Below are positions 16,233 to 24,094 of a stretch of DNA of 36,648 nucleotides, piece after piece. The notes beneath the pieces were generated by a model. The model was not told the origin of the DNA. It saw only the letters and a list, made by a program, of their open reading frames with translations, and searched no databases. This stretch comes from Candidatus Binatia bacterium (lineage in GTDB: Bacteria; Desulfobacterota; Binatia; UBA12015). The position numbers and the translations under genes were made by a program. The stretch's first letter is position 1. Each line of letters starts with the position of its first letter. The DNA lies in the NCBI GenBank assembly GCA_029243485.1, contig JAQWRY010000008.1, forward strand, positions 1-36,648. Direction: 5' to 3'.

Positions 16233-17843
16233 TCACTTCAACGCGAAGCCCTCGTACCCGTTCGCCGCGACCTCGTCGCATTTTGCGACGTAGAGCGAGA
16301 AACTCACGTAGGGCATGAACACCCGCGGCTTCCCAGGGACGTTCGCGCCGAGGTACCATGAGTTGCACTGCGGGAAGAGCGTAAAGCTAGCGACGTCGTT
16401 CACGTGCTGCACCCACTCCTCCTCCGCGGGCTCCGTCGCCTCGATACAGCGGAGACCCTCGTCCCGCATGTGAGTGATACAATCAGCGATCCAGTTCACG
16501 TGCTGCTCGATCGCGGGAACCATGTTCGTCAGCACAGAGGGGCTGCCCGGGCCGGTGATTACGAAGAAATTCGGGAAGCCGACGATGCCGAGGCCAATAT
16601 ACGTGCGCGGCCCCTCCGACCACTTCTCCTTCAGCCGCTGACCACCCTTGCCGCGGATGTCGATCCGATCGAGCGAGCCGGTCATCGCGTCGAAACCGGT
16701 CGCAAAGACGACCGCGTCGAGCTCGTACTCCGCGCCGCCAACCATGAGGCCTTTTCTCGTGAACGACTCGATCGGCGTCTCGCTCACGTCCACGAGATGT
16801 ACGTTCTGTCGATTGAACGCTTCGTAGTACCGTGTGTCTGCACAGAGTCGCTTGCAGCCGAGAACCTGCTTCGGAGAGAGTCGCTTTGCCAGTTCGGGGT
16901 CGCCCACACGGCTCCGGATCTTGCCGCGAACGAATTCGGCCGCGCTCTCGTTCACTTCGTGATCGAGCAGTACGTCGGTGTAGGAGCCCATGAAGAAGAG
17001 CCCCCCGCGCTGCCAGTACTCCTCGAAGCGCGCGTTGCGGTCCTCGTCACTGACGCCGAGGCCGGCGTCATCGGCCGAGGGATAATCGCTGCCAAACCCG
17101 AGGTGCGTCTGGCGGCTGGCTTCGCGGAACGCGCGGTAGCGGCTCTTGACGTCGCGCTGGTAGGTAGAATCGAGCGGGTGGTTGTGGGCCGGCGCGGCAT
17201 AGGTCGCGGTGCGCTGGAAGACGGTGAGGTCGGCCGCCTCCTCGGCGATGAGCGGAATGGCCTGCACGCCCGACGAGCCCGTACCGATCACCCCGACGCG
17301 CTTCCCGGTGAAGTCGACGCCCTCATGCGGCCAGTGACCCGTGTGGTACGTCGCGCCCTCGAACGTCTCCCTGCCGTCGATCTCCGGGTTGTGGGACGAC
17401 GAGAGGCAGCCGGTCGCCATGATGCAGTGCGGTGCGACGAACCTTCCGCGGTCGGTCTCGATCTGCCACTCGTTCTTCGACTCGTCGAAGTGCGCGGAGG
17501 CAACGCGCGTTTCGAGCTGAATGTCGCGGCGCAGGTCGAACCGGTCGGCGACGTGGTTCAGGTAACGCAGGATCTCGGGCTGCGCAGCGTAGCGCTCCGA
17601 CCATTCCCACTCCTGCTGCAGCTCGTCGGAGAACTGGTAGGAGTACTCCATGCTCTCGACGTCGCAGCGCGCGCCGGGGTAGCGGTTCCAGTACCAGGTA
17701 CCGCCGATGCCGCTGCCCGCCTCGACCACCCGGACCGAGAGCCCGACGCTCCGCAACTTGTGGAGCATGTAGAGGCCGGCGAAGCCGGCTCCGATGACGA
17801 CGGCGTCGAACGCCTCGGGTTTTTCCGTCTGAAGTTCAGTCAT
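16233..17843 (-). CDS. Flavin-dependent Baeyer-Villiger-type monooxygenase
   Basis: 536 residues. The FAD-binding Rossmann motif GAGFAG is at residues 18-23 and the NADPH-binding GTGSSG at 187-192. Between them is the Baeyer-Villiger fingerprint FEGATYHTGHWP (161-172; FxGxxxHTxxWP). Length and motif order match cyclohexanone/phenylacetone/steroid monooxygenases, which insert oxygen next to a ketone to make esters or lactones. The DGRETFEGA region and ATGF near the C-terminal Rossmann half are intact. It is divergent from a thioesterase/CMD-family gene pair, with 202 bases between start codons, suggesting shared control. Substrate unknown; cyclic or steroid ketones are plausible given the rest of the window. 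Confidence 0.9.
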   Translation of the reverse strand: MTELQTEKPEAFDAVVIGAGFAGLYMLHKLRSVGLSVRVVEAGSGIGGTWYWNRYPGARCDVESMEYSYQFSDELQQEWEWSERYAAQPEILRYLNHVADRFDLRRDIQLETRVASAHFDESKNEWQIETDRGRFVAPHCIMATGCLSSSHNPEIDGRETFEGATYHTGHWPHEGVDFTGKRVGVIGTGSSGVQAIPLIAEEAADLTVFQRTATYAAPAHNHPLDSTYQRDVKSRYRAFREASRQTHLGFGSDYPSADDAGLGVSDEDRNARFEEYWQRGGLFFMGSYTDVLLDHEVNESAAEFVRGKIRSRVGDPELAKRLSPKQVLGCKRLCADTRYYEAFNRQNVHLVDVSETPIESFTRKGLMVGGAEYELDAVVFATGFDAMTGSLDRIDIRGKGGQRLKEKWSEGPRTYIGLGIVGFPNFFVITGPGSPSVLTNMVPAIEQHVNWIADCITHMRDEGLRCIEATEPAEEEWVQHVNDVASFTLFPQCNSWYLGANVPGKPRVFMPYVSFSLYVAKCDEVAANGYEGFALK

Positions 17844-18045
17844 GCGTCGCTCCGGCGCGGATCAGCGCTCCGATTTCGCTAGAAGACTAGCTACCCAGAC
17901 GCAACAATGCGTTTTGCAGCACGAGGAGTCCGACCGCATCACCGCCCTGGAGCGTCGAGAGCCTCTTCAACTTCTTCGCGATGGATTCCCCACGCGGGAT
18001 TTCGCTAGACTACATCGCCGTCCGGCAGAGCATAAGGAGAGACCC
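17844..18045. promoter_or_regulatory. Divergent promoter region between monooxygenase and thioesterase genes
   Basis: The 202 bases separate oppositely oriented starts and must hold promoters for both. ACGCA-ACAA-TGCGT (17899-17912) is a short perfect inverted repeat that could be an operator. AAGGAG (18034-18039) is the ribosome-binding site of the plus-strand gene. No sigma-70 boxes could be placed with confidence. Confidence 0.35.
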
Positions 18046-18699
18046 ATGCCAATCAGCGATTTCGGCTCCCACGATCCCGAGTTCACCCGGGCCCAGAAGG
18101 ATGCCTGTGCTCGCATCATCGACGCCGTGCGAGCGCTCAATACGAAGGTCGTGCGCCTCAGTGGGTCCGTCGCGGAGCTGAACGAGGCGGCCGACCACAT
18201 CGAGCAGGTGACCGCCTCGCTCGACCCGGTGACGGCCAGCCGCGCGATCGAGACCTTCCACTTCGAGTTCGATCCGAACGATCCGAACCGGGTGATGCCC
18301 TTCAACCCCGCGACCGGCGCCATGAACCCGATGGCCCCGAAGATCGTGATGCGGCTCGACGGCGACACCCTCGTGGGCGAGTTCGCGTTCCCGAGCAACT
18401 ACGAGAGCGGCCCGGATATCGTGCAGGGCGGAATGGTCGCGGCATTCTACGATCAACTCCTCGCGTTCGCGGTGATGTCCCGCGGACGCACAGGCCCGAC
18501 CCTCTGGATTCGGGTCAGCTATCTGAAGCGCACCCCAATCGAACAGCCGCTTCGGTTCGAAGCGCAGGTCGTAGAGATCGACGGAGACAACTACCTTGCG
18601 CGCGGAGTCTGCTATCTCGGGGACACGAAAGTGAGCGAGGCCGAAGCCGCGGTGCTCGGCAAACTAGACATGCCGCTGGTCGGCCAACAAGCAGAGTGA
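18046..18699 (+). CDS. Hotdog-fold thioesterase (PaaI-like)
   Basis: 217 residues with the start at ATG 18046, six bases after AAGGAG. The C-terminal half carries a hotdog-fold pattern: GEFAFPSNYESGPDIVQGGMVAAFYDQLLA, where the G(P)..VQGG segment and following helix form the acyl-CoA/thioester site of the PaaI/4HBT group (HGG in most members, QGG here), then LWIRVSYLKRTPIEQPL and a final strand. Such enzymes hydrolyse acyl-CoA thioesters; the residue change from His to Gln is seen in some family members. The N-terminal about 90 residues form an extra helical part. It is followed after 7 bases by the CMD-family gene, so they are probably one operon, opposite the monooxygenase. Confidence 0.75.
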   Translation: MPISDFGSHDPEFTRAQKDACARIIDAVRALNTKVVRLSGSVAELNEAADHIEQVTASLDPVTASRAIETFHFEFDPNDPNRVMPFNPATGAMNPMAPKIVMRLDGDTLVGEFAFPSNYESGPDIVQGGMVAAFYDQLLAFAVMSRGRTGPTLWIRVSYLKRTPIEQPLRFEAQVVEIDGDNYLARGVCYLGDTKVSEAEAAVLGKLDMPLVGQQAE

Positions 18700-18706
18700 G
18701 GCCCCG

Positions 18707-19324
18707 ATGAAAGGTCGAATCGAAATGCTCTCCCAGGAAGACGCAGTGCAGACCGCGAAGGATCTCGGCATTCCCGAGCAGGTAGGCGGTCTGAACATCT
18801 TCCGCACCCTCTTCCACAGACCGAAGACAGCGAAGGCGATCAACGATCTCCTCTTCTCTCTGCTGTTCGAGTCTGAGATCGGTCACCGCCGACGAGAGCT
18901 CATCATCATGCGCATCGGCTGGACCACCGGGTCGGAGTACGAGTGGACCCAACACTGGCCGATCTCCGTCCAGATGTTCGACTGCACGCAGGAAGAGATC
19001 CTCGCACTCAGGGGCGACTGGGCGTCGGCGACCTGCTTCGACGAGGTCGACCGCGCGATTCTGTCCGCCGTCGACCAACTGCTGGAGACCGGCGACCTCC
19101 GCGACGAGACCTGGCAAACCTGCTTCGACGGCCTCGGCCGCGACGCGGCGATCGACATGGTGACGGCTCTGGGCACCTGGTCTCTCATCTCGAAGGTCGC
19201 GCGCGGATTGCGCGTGCCGCTGGAAGACGGCGTCGTTGGCTGGCCGCCCGACGGCGAGGTTCCGCCCGTCGGGTCGGTGCCTGGCCCAGCCGGAGCGCTC
19301 CATCGGTCGAAACCTCCGGTCTGA
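18707..19324 (+). CDS. Carboxymuconolactone decarboxylase (CMD)-family protein
   Basis: 205 residues. The central segment RRRELIIMRIGWTTGSEYEWTQHWPISVQM is typical of CMD/AhpD-like helical proteins in which E..I.R.G..T.S.YEW.QH lines the active site; the CxxC pair of AhpD peroxidases is absent, so a decarboxylase-like or hydrolase-like role is more likely than peroxidase. Start ATG at 18707 with GTGAGG upstream; an internal ATG at 18725 is an alternative. It lies 7 bases after the thioesterase gene and likely shares its transcript. In degradative clusters this family often accompanies ring-opening or acyl-CoA steps, but the substrate here is unknown. Confidence 0.8.
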   Translation: MKGRIEMLSQEDAVQTAKDLGIPEQVGGLNIFRTLFHRPKTAKAINDLLFSLLFESEIGHRRRELIIMRIGWTTGSEYEWTQHWPISVQMFDCTQEEILALRGDWASATCFDEVDRAILSAVDQLLETGDLRDETWQTCFDGLGRDAAIDMVTALGTWSLISKVARGLRVPLEDGVVGWPPDGEVPPVGSVPGPAGALHRSKPPV

Positions 19325-19377
19325 TCGCTCTCGCGGAGAGCCGACCGGACACGCCTTTTTGCCGCCAGGATGAATCG

Positions 19378-19727
19378 ATGGCGGCCTCGGCGAAGCTGCC
19401 GGGCGCCCTGCTGGCGGTGGCAATGCTCCTCGCCGACATACGCGGGCTACCACCACTAAAAGCCCATGCGAAGCCGGATCTCCAAGCGTATCCGCCCGCC
19501 TACCAGTATCTCGACGAGAACCGGGAAGGGCGAACGCTTCTCGAGCTTCCGCTCATGGGGGCAGCGCCCGCGTCGACGCGCATCCGCTACAGGACCAGGC
19601 ACTGGCTTCGGAGGTTCGACGGCTACAGTGGCTCCCCTACCCCGACGATCATGTCCTTCTCCAGGTTCACCAGGAAGCTTCCCGCACCGCAGCCTCTTCA
19701 AGGACTGCTCAACCGGGTGGAAGTCGA
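19378..19727 (+). pseudogene. GT-C-like membrane protein, fragment from the C-terminal half
   Basis: From ATG 19378 the frame reads a hydrophobic segment (LPGALLAVAMLLADIRGL), then PAYQYLDENREGRTLLELPL and HWLRRFDGYSGSPTPTIMSF. The pattern vYxWL..G..LLELP...Y..HW.....GYSG is the periplasmic domain seen in the C-terminal part of large GT-C/YfhO-like hypothetical membrane proteins, as in the gene at 10855. Most transmembrane helices are missing and the 3' end runs directly into a half copy of the type A element near 19727, with an out-of-family tail to 19800. It is a remnant. Confidence 0.5.
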
Positions 19728-19789
19728 GTGGCGGCTACCCGTCGACCTGGGCAAATCGGCCGATCATCCTTCCTATCGTCAGACGGTGA
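19727..19789 (-). repeat. Dispersed micro-ORF element, type A, copy 3 (half copy)
   Basis: Head half only, leader orientation on the minus strand: ACGATAGGAAGG then an ATG at 19767 and the micro-ORF MIGRFAQVDG with TAG at 19735-19737, followed by GCCGCCACTC. The tail half is missing and the sequence continues as the GT-C fragment. The peptide is conserved at 6 of 10 positions with MNGLFAQVAG, although three of the ten codons of copy 1 have changed amino acid and others vary only slightly. Confidence 0.65.
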
Positions 19790-20181
19790 CGGCCGGGTGA
19801 CGCAGAGACTCCAAATCGAGAGCGTGCGAACTTTCCTCGGGCGAGGCGTCCCGCATGTCGGCCAGATGCTCGTCCAACAGTCCAGCCACCGCCGAACCCG
19901 ATAGATCATCAACTATTCTTTTTACCAGCGATTACTCCAACCCGGCACAGCGGGTTTTGACAGCATTGACACCACCATACAAAGACCCGTTATCCGCCTA
20001 TTGAATATGCGAAAATCTTTAGGCTCTGCCAATCGGGAAGGCCAGCACCTGATCTATGCTGCCGGCCTCAAACGCCAACATTAATAAGCGATCGACGCCC
20101 AGCGCCGTTCAGGACAGCAATCCTTTTGCGGATCGGTACGTTCAGGACAAAGACGTTCTTGATTTTTATGAATAGCCCTAA
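19790..20181. other. Gene-poor stretch with low-GC coding-like fragments
   Basis: No complete gene. A 59-codon frame (19905-20084, plus strand) reads LLQPGTAGFDSIDTTIQRPV and ends REGQHLIYAAGLKRQH-TAA; a following frame reads FADRYVQDKDVLDFYE. Both look like tails of real proteins, have no start codon and are less GC-rich than the neighbourhood, suggesting foreign debris. No family recognised. Confidence 0.35.
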
Positions 20182-20298
20182 GCCGCCCAGCGTTTCCGCC
20201 ACGGACGGGAAGAAGGCGCAGCGCGCCCGCTGGCAGGATTGGGCTTGACGAATACAGGGCCACTAAGAGGAAAAGAGCCTTCATCTTTCCTACCGTCA
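20182..20298 (-). repeat. Dispersed element, type B, copy 2
   Basis: Leader orientation minus. CTGACGGTAGGAAAGATGAAG opens a frame at ATG 20284, MKALFLLVALYSSSPILPAG, which reads like a signal peptide and runs past the element tail (GGAAACGCTGGGCGG at 20182). It shares about four bases in five with the copy at 15211-15316 across the core. On the other side it is joined base-to-base to a transposase fragment at 20300. Confidence 0.75.
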
Positions 20299-20299
20299 G

Positions 20300-20455
20300 T
20301 CTCTGAAGAATGTCACGCCGGCGGATGTCTACTTCGGCCGGCAGCACAGCATCCTCTCGAAGCGAGGGAGGATCAAACGAAGTACGATGAAGGAACGGAA
20401 GAGGCTCTATCGAGCCGGTAAGGCAGCATAGGTTGCTGTCGAAAACTGTCTCTTA
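20300..20455 (+). mobile_element. IS3-family OrfB C-terminal fragment and right end
   Basis: From 20300 the frame reads SLKNVTPADVYFGRQHSIL then IKRSTMKERKRLYRAGKAA-TAG (20429-20431), the conserved end of IS3-type OrfB (compare ESLDNVTPAYAYRRR in the copy at 9.7 kb). CTGTCTCTTA near 20440 matches the terminal motif of the other elements. All catalytic parts are absent. The element end abuts a truncated gene start on the minus strand. Confidence 0.7.
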
Positions 20456-20486
20456 GAAAAAGACATCGCGAGTCCGAAAAGTTTCG

Positions 20487-20612
20487 ACGACGTACAGCCT
20501 CCGGATCGTCGACCAGGGACTCGAGCAGGCGCACGAGCTCGTCGACCGACGGCGCCGCGTCACGCTCCGCTTGGGTCTCGGGCTCCTCTCGATCGCGATC
20601 GTCGGCGGCCAT
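20487..20612 (-). pseudogene. N-terminal fragment of an unrecognised gene cut by an IS
   Basis: From ATG 20612 the minus strand encodes an acidic start (MAADDRDREEPETQAERDAA) and an amphipathic helix PSVDELVRLLESLVDDPEAV. Coding character is lost near the IS end at 20455. It looks like the first 40 residues of a cytosolic protein whose remainder was removed. No ribosome-binding site is evident. Function unknown. Confidence 0.3.
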
Positions 20613-20990
20613 CGGTGTTCGAGACTACCGCAGGCCACCCGATCGGCCGTTCGGCGCGACGCGCGTGCTCCGTCCGGTCAGGCTGCCGCCGCTGGTCCTC
20701 TCTCTGGCCCGCCGTCTCCCCGCGTGTTCGACCGGTGGCACAGAGCGGATTCGCGACGACCAGGACGACAGGCGGACGAGCCAGACCGGGCGGCGCGTCC
20801 GCACAGGCCGCGAGGAGCACGAGCACTGCAACCGGTGCCCAGCACGAACTACTCGTACCCTAGCCCCCGAGGAACACACCGCCGAGGCTTCCGCCCGACG
20901 GTTCTCCGACGACGGAGACCGTCAACCGAGCCGCGCCCCCTTCCACAGCCACGCCGTGGTTGGGCTCGCGGCCAGACTGCCGGACGGAGG
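20613..20990. other. Stretch without a convincing gene
   Basis: On the minus strand a short frame begins VLVLLAACADAPPGLARPP, which looks like a lipoprotein signal with lipobox LAAC, but it degenerates into Arg-rich non-protein-like sequence after about 40 codons. It may be a decayed lipoprotein start. Nothing else is supported apart from the hairpin at 20897-20923. Confidence 0.35.
20897..20923 (-). terminator. Possible terminator hairpin after the surface protein gene
   Basis: GACGGT..CTCCG-ACGA-CGGAG..ACCGTC forms an 11-bp stem with one bulged T and a 4-base loop, about 70 bases past the stop codon at 20991. No T-tract follows, so intrinsic termination is uncertain. Confidence 0.35.
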
Positions 20991-22394
20991 TCACACCTGC
21001 GGAGAGCTGTGCCGACGAATGCCGGCGGGTGCACCCTGGTAGACGCCAATGACCGCAAAAAGCGCGACGAGTAGAACCAGACCGCCGAACGAGAGCGAAG
21101 GAACCGCCGCCTCGACACTGCAGCTCGCCGAGCAGCCATCCCCACCCGTGACGTTCCCGTCGTCGCAGGTTTCACCCGGGTCGGTCAACCCGTCGCCGCA
21201 CTGCGCGAGCTTCCATGTGAAGTCGTCGAGCAAGACGTTCGTATCGATCGAGTTGTCTCCAGCGTCGAAGACCATGAGGTCGAGGGTAATCGTCTCGCCC
21301 GGAACGACGCGGGCAGCTGCGTTGAGCCAGGTCGTGCCACCGCCGGTGGTCGTCGACAGCCCGGTACCCGCGAGATCGGCGGTACCGCTCGGACAGGTAT
21401 GGCACCCGGTGGCCGTACACACCTCCCAGGTCGTGCTGTTCAGGTTGAGGGGGTTGCCGATCGTGTCCAAGGCGATGTTGCCGTCGGCCGGAATCCCGGG
21501 GGCGTTGGAATCGATCAGTGCCAGGTGGCTGTCGTTGAAGGCTGAGCAGACACCACCGAAGTCGGCCGAAAAGAAGCGATGGCGGTAGCGGATGCCGTTT
21601 GCATTGGTCGGGACGCGCAAAGTCAGCCGCAGGTTCACCGAGTCGTTCGCGCCCGCCCCGGACGGGCAGACGCCCGAGCATCCAGCGTTCGAGGGCATGC
21701 TGCCGCCGTTGGCTGCCAGATAGGCGGCGGGCACGGATCCTATCGAGCCGTGGTCGGTCCCGGGATGGGGCGCGACGAAACCCGGGTCGAAGATGTCGCG
21801 CATGGTGCCGCTCGAGAGCCCGGCCATGGTCGCGCCGTTCTGGGGCGAGACGTTGCTCCCATAGCCGTCGAGCACGGCCGCCTGCTTGTTGGTCATGTCG
21901 CTGAGCACAAAAGCGTTGGGCGTGGAGCCATCGGCGAGCAGGAACGCAGCGTCGATCAGTCCCCAGGTACGGCTGGCGAGCGGCGGGGCTGCGCTCGTTG
22001 CCTGGCAGATGTCCATGGCCTCGGCGAGTTGCGTGGGGAGAACGCTGAAGTCGGAGGAGGCGCTGCAAGTGGACGGCGCAGTCACATCCGAGGTCGCCAC
22101 GTCGCAGTCGTCGTCCACACCGTTGCCGACAATCTCCAGCGCACCGGGGTTCACGAGGGCGGGACTCACACCAGGGCAGCTTGCGGCCGTGTCGCAGCAA
22201 TCGCCGTCCGCTGGCTCCCAGCCATCGGAGTCGAGGTCGGCCGCGCCCGCCGAGGCGGCCAGGAGAAGCGTCAGCGTGCCGGCGGCAAAGGCAAGGCAGA
22301 GACCAAGCAAGCGTCCCGCGCCCACCGGGGCCGGTCCGAGCAAAAAAAGATCCTCTAGGAATTGATGCGCCGCGTGCCGAGTGTCTGCCGCCAT
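20991..22394 (-). CDS. Surface protein with MopE-like metal-binding motif, DUF4215 motif and IPTL-like C-terminal anchor
   Basis: 467 residues; start ATG 22394 is chosen because GGAGG lies seven bases upstream (a TTG at 22400 is in frame). The signal peptide is near residues 25-50 (LLGLCLAFAAGTLTLLLAASAGA). Then comes DLDSDGWEPADGDCCDTAASCPG..NGVDDDCD, the MopE/thrombospondin-3-like motif thought to bind metal. A long region follows with F.DP.GS and YRHRFFSADFGGVC patterns, like the choice-of-anchor beta-sandwich domains of secreted proteins. CGDGLTDPGETCDDGN (DUF4215) precedes VPSLSFGGLVLLVALFAVIG, which looks like an IPTL-CTERM-type sorting tail. It is probably exported and anchored or released by an exosortase-like system. 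Function at the surface is not known. Confidence 0.75.
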   Translation of the reverse strand: MAADTRHAAHQFLEDLFLLGPAPVGAGRLLGLCLAFAAGTLTLLLAASAGAADLDSDGWEPADGDCCDTAASCPGVSPALVNPGALEIVGNGVDDDCDVATSDVTAPSTCSASSDFSVLPTQLAEAMDICQATSAAPPLASRTWGLIDAAFLLADGSTPNAFVLSDMTNKQAAVLDGYGSNVSPQNGATMAGLSSGTMRDIFDPGFVAPHPGTDHGSIGSVPAAYLAANGGSMPSNAGCSGVCPSGAGANDSVNLRLTLRVPTNANGIRYRHRFFSADFGGVCSAFNDSHLALIDSNAPGIPADGNIALDTIGNPLNLNSTTWEVCTATGCHTCPSGTADLAGTGLSTTTGGGTTWLNAAARVVPGETITLDLMVFDAGDNSIDTNVLLDDFTWKLAQCGDGLTDPGETCDDGNVTGGDGCSASCSVEAAVPSLSFGGLVLLVALFAVIGVYQGAPAGIRRHSSPQV

Positions 22395-22400
22395 GATCAA

Positions 22401-22837
22401 ACCTCCAGGAAGCAGCTAATACCAGCGGATAGCGAAGTTCAAGCTACGTTTTCGCTACCGTCATCCTATCGTCAGCTGCTCAAGCTCGGCACCCGAGTCG
22501 TGAGCCGCGGAGTGATGCTGCGGTGGGTGAGTCGACCGAGCTCAATTGAAGGCCCGTCGAACGAAGCCCTATAGGCCTACCTGTGCGCAATGCTCGAGCT
22601 GTGTCCAAGTCGTGGCAGCGCGGATGGATCGGGCAGAATTGCGCGATGCCGAGGCTCTAGACTTCTGAAAACCCACCTTTTCGCCTTGGTTTTTTTTCGT
22701 CGCATGGCTCCGATCTTGCATTTGACCCCTGTGGCCGTCAGCCTGCGGTCCCGAAACCCCGTCTTCGCCCCCAAGCCACCGCAGCAGGCTCGCCGGATGC
22801 CGCCATGTCATTCCCTTTGCAATCTGGAGAATCCGAA
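22401..22837. other. Intergenic region between divergent surface-protein genes
   Basis: Holds the upstream regions of both flanking genes. On the minus strand, ACGATAGG followed by ATG and six codons to TAG (22450-22470 region) loosely resembles the head of the dispersed element, but the rest is absent. AAAACC...GGTTTTTTTT at about 22669-22697 (plus) is a weak terminator-like pattern. No gene is supported. Confidence 0.4.
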
Positions 22838-24004
22838 GTGCTGAGATTGAATTCGAACATGCAGGATCGAGTCCCTACGCCGCGCGCCGGTGCGCGTGCG
22901 CCGATTCTTCGGCTGCTCCTGCTGGCTGCATTCCTCAGCAGCATGGCTTCGCCGCCACAGGCAGCCGCGGTCGAGACGACGAACTGGCTCGATTACATGA
23001 TCATCGCCCAGGACCGGATGAGCATCGGGCCCAACCTGAATCTCACAGGAAACTTCGCAGTCACTGGCCCGGGGGGCACGCTCGCGGTCGCTCAACACAG
23101 CTTCCAGGTCGACGCCACTCCGGCGCCGCTCATGGCTGCTGACAACATCAACCTCGGCTCGCAAGCGTCGATTGTCGATGCGTACACGAACCTGATTACC
23201 GGAAGCCCCACCGCCGAGGTGCGTGGGCAGATTTTCGAACAGAACTTCCCCTTGGCACTCAATCTACCGACCTTCCCGCTCTCGCAAGTCTGCCACTCTT
23301 GCGCACTGAGCGAAGACGACGTCATCGTCTCGGCCGACGGCCACATCACGCTGAGCCCGGGTTGCTACGGTGAGTTGTTCGCCCACTCCGACGCGACAGT
23401 GATGCTGCAGCCGGGTTCCTACACCTTCAAGGAGTGGGACATCCGGAAGTTTGCCAGCGTGATCGCCAACGGCCCTGTCCAGATTCACGTTCGACACAAG
23501 CTCAAGACGCAAGAGGGTAACTTCCTTGGTGCCACCACTGGGGACGCGCTCGATTTTCAGGTGTGGATTGGTGCAAAGAAGTCGTGTGCCCCGCTCTCGA
23601 AGCCGACCTCGAGTACGGTCGGGAAGTTCAGCGTCGCGATGGGCACCTTCGTCGCCCCCGAAGACGACGACTTCAATCTCAAGAAGGGCGTCCTTCTGAC
23701 GGGGACTGTCGTAGCCGAGCAGGTCAGCGTTCGCGGGCAACACAGCGTACGTCCGCCGCCGACCCCGATGCCCTCGGTGACTCCAACTCCCTCCGCGACA
23801 CCGACCCCGACCCCGAACTTGCCAACACCGATTCCGACGGCGCCGTTCATCCCGCCGACCCCGGCTCCCTCGGTGACTCCGACTCCCGTGGCGACTCCGA
23901 CCCCAAACCTGCCAACGCCGATTCCGACGCAGCCGTTCACCCCGCCGACCCCGACCCCATTGCCTTGCTACATCTCGCCGCAGCCTTCCAATTGCATGCG
24001 CTGA
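22838..24004 (+). CDS. Secreted surface protein with Thr-Pro-rich tail
   Basis: 388 residues if started at GTG 22838, which has GGAG eight bases upstream; ATG 22859 is the alternative. A signal peptide follows (ILRLLLLAAFLSSMASPPQAAA). The body (about 60-300) has a beta-rich pattern with LAADNINLGS-like and SPGCYGELFAHSDATVMLQPGSY / EWDIRKFASVIANGPVQIHV segments, reminiscent of polymer-forming or pilus-tip-like DUF proteins that begin with GxY..L..G.Y. The tail (about 310-388) is almost wholly TP/PP repeats in two units, ending in a CYISPQPSNC pair. The tail is probably a cell-wall-spanning or stalk-like linker. No enzyme motif seen. Function unknown; surface structure is likely. Confidence 0.7.
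   Translation: MLRLNSNMQDRVPTPRAGARAPILRLLLLAAFLSSMASPPQAAAVETTNWLDYMIIAQDRMSIGPNLNLTGNFAVTGPGGTLAVAQHSFQVDATPAPLMAADNINLGSQASIVDAYTNLITGSPTAEVRGQIFEQNFPLALNLPTFPLSQVCHSCALSEDDVIVSADGHITLSPGCYGELFAHSDATVMLQPGSYTFKEWDIRKFASVIANGPVQIHVRHKLKTQEGNFLGATTGDALDFQVWIGAKKSCAPLSKPTSSTVGKFSVAMGTFVAPEDDDFNLKKGVLLTGTVVAEQVSVRGQHSVRPPPTPMPSVTPTPSATPTPTPNLPTPIPTAPFIPPTPAPSVTPTPVATPTPNLPTPIPTQPFTPPTPTPLPCYISPQPSNCMR
23771..23956 (+). repeat. Two tandem copies of a TP-rich coding unit
   Basis: CCCTCGGTGACTCC starts at 23771 and 23867, with units of 96 and about 90 bp encoding PSVTPTP...NLPTPIPT.PF.PPTP. The second copy lacks two codons. This is an in-frame duplication within the tail of the surface protein. 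Confidence 0.75.
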
Positions 24005-24094
24005 ACGACCTCCGGCTGCGGGTAGAGACGAGGATCGCGAACGCGCCTCCGAGGACTCCAGCGCTTACGGAGCCCGCAAGGTCTGACTTCGGCT

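Noticed and set aside
16404..17882. A 492-codon open frame opposite the monooxygenase
   Set aside because: High GC keeps the antisense frame open; no recognisable domain, while the minus strand has the complete BVMO signature.
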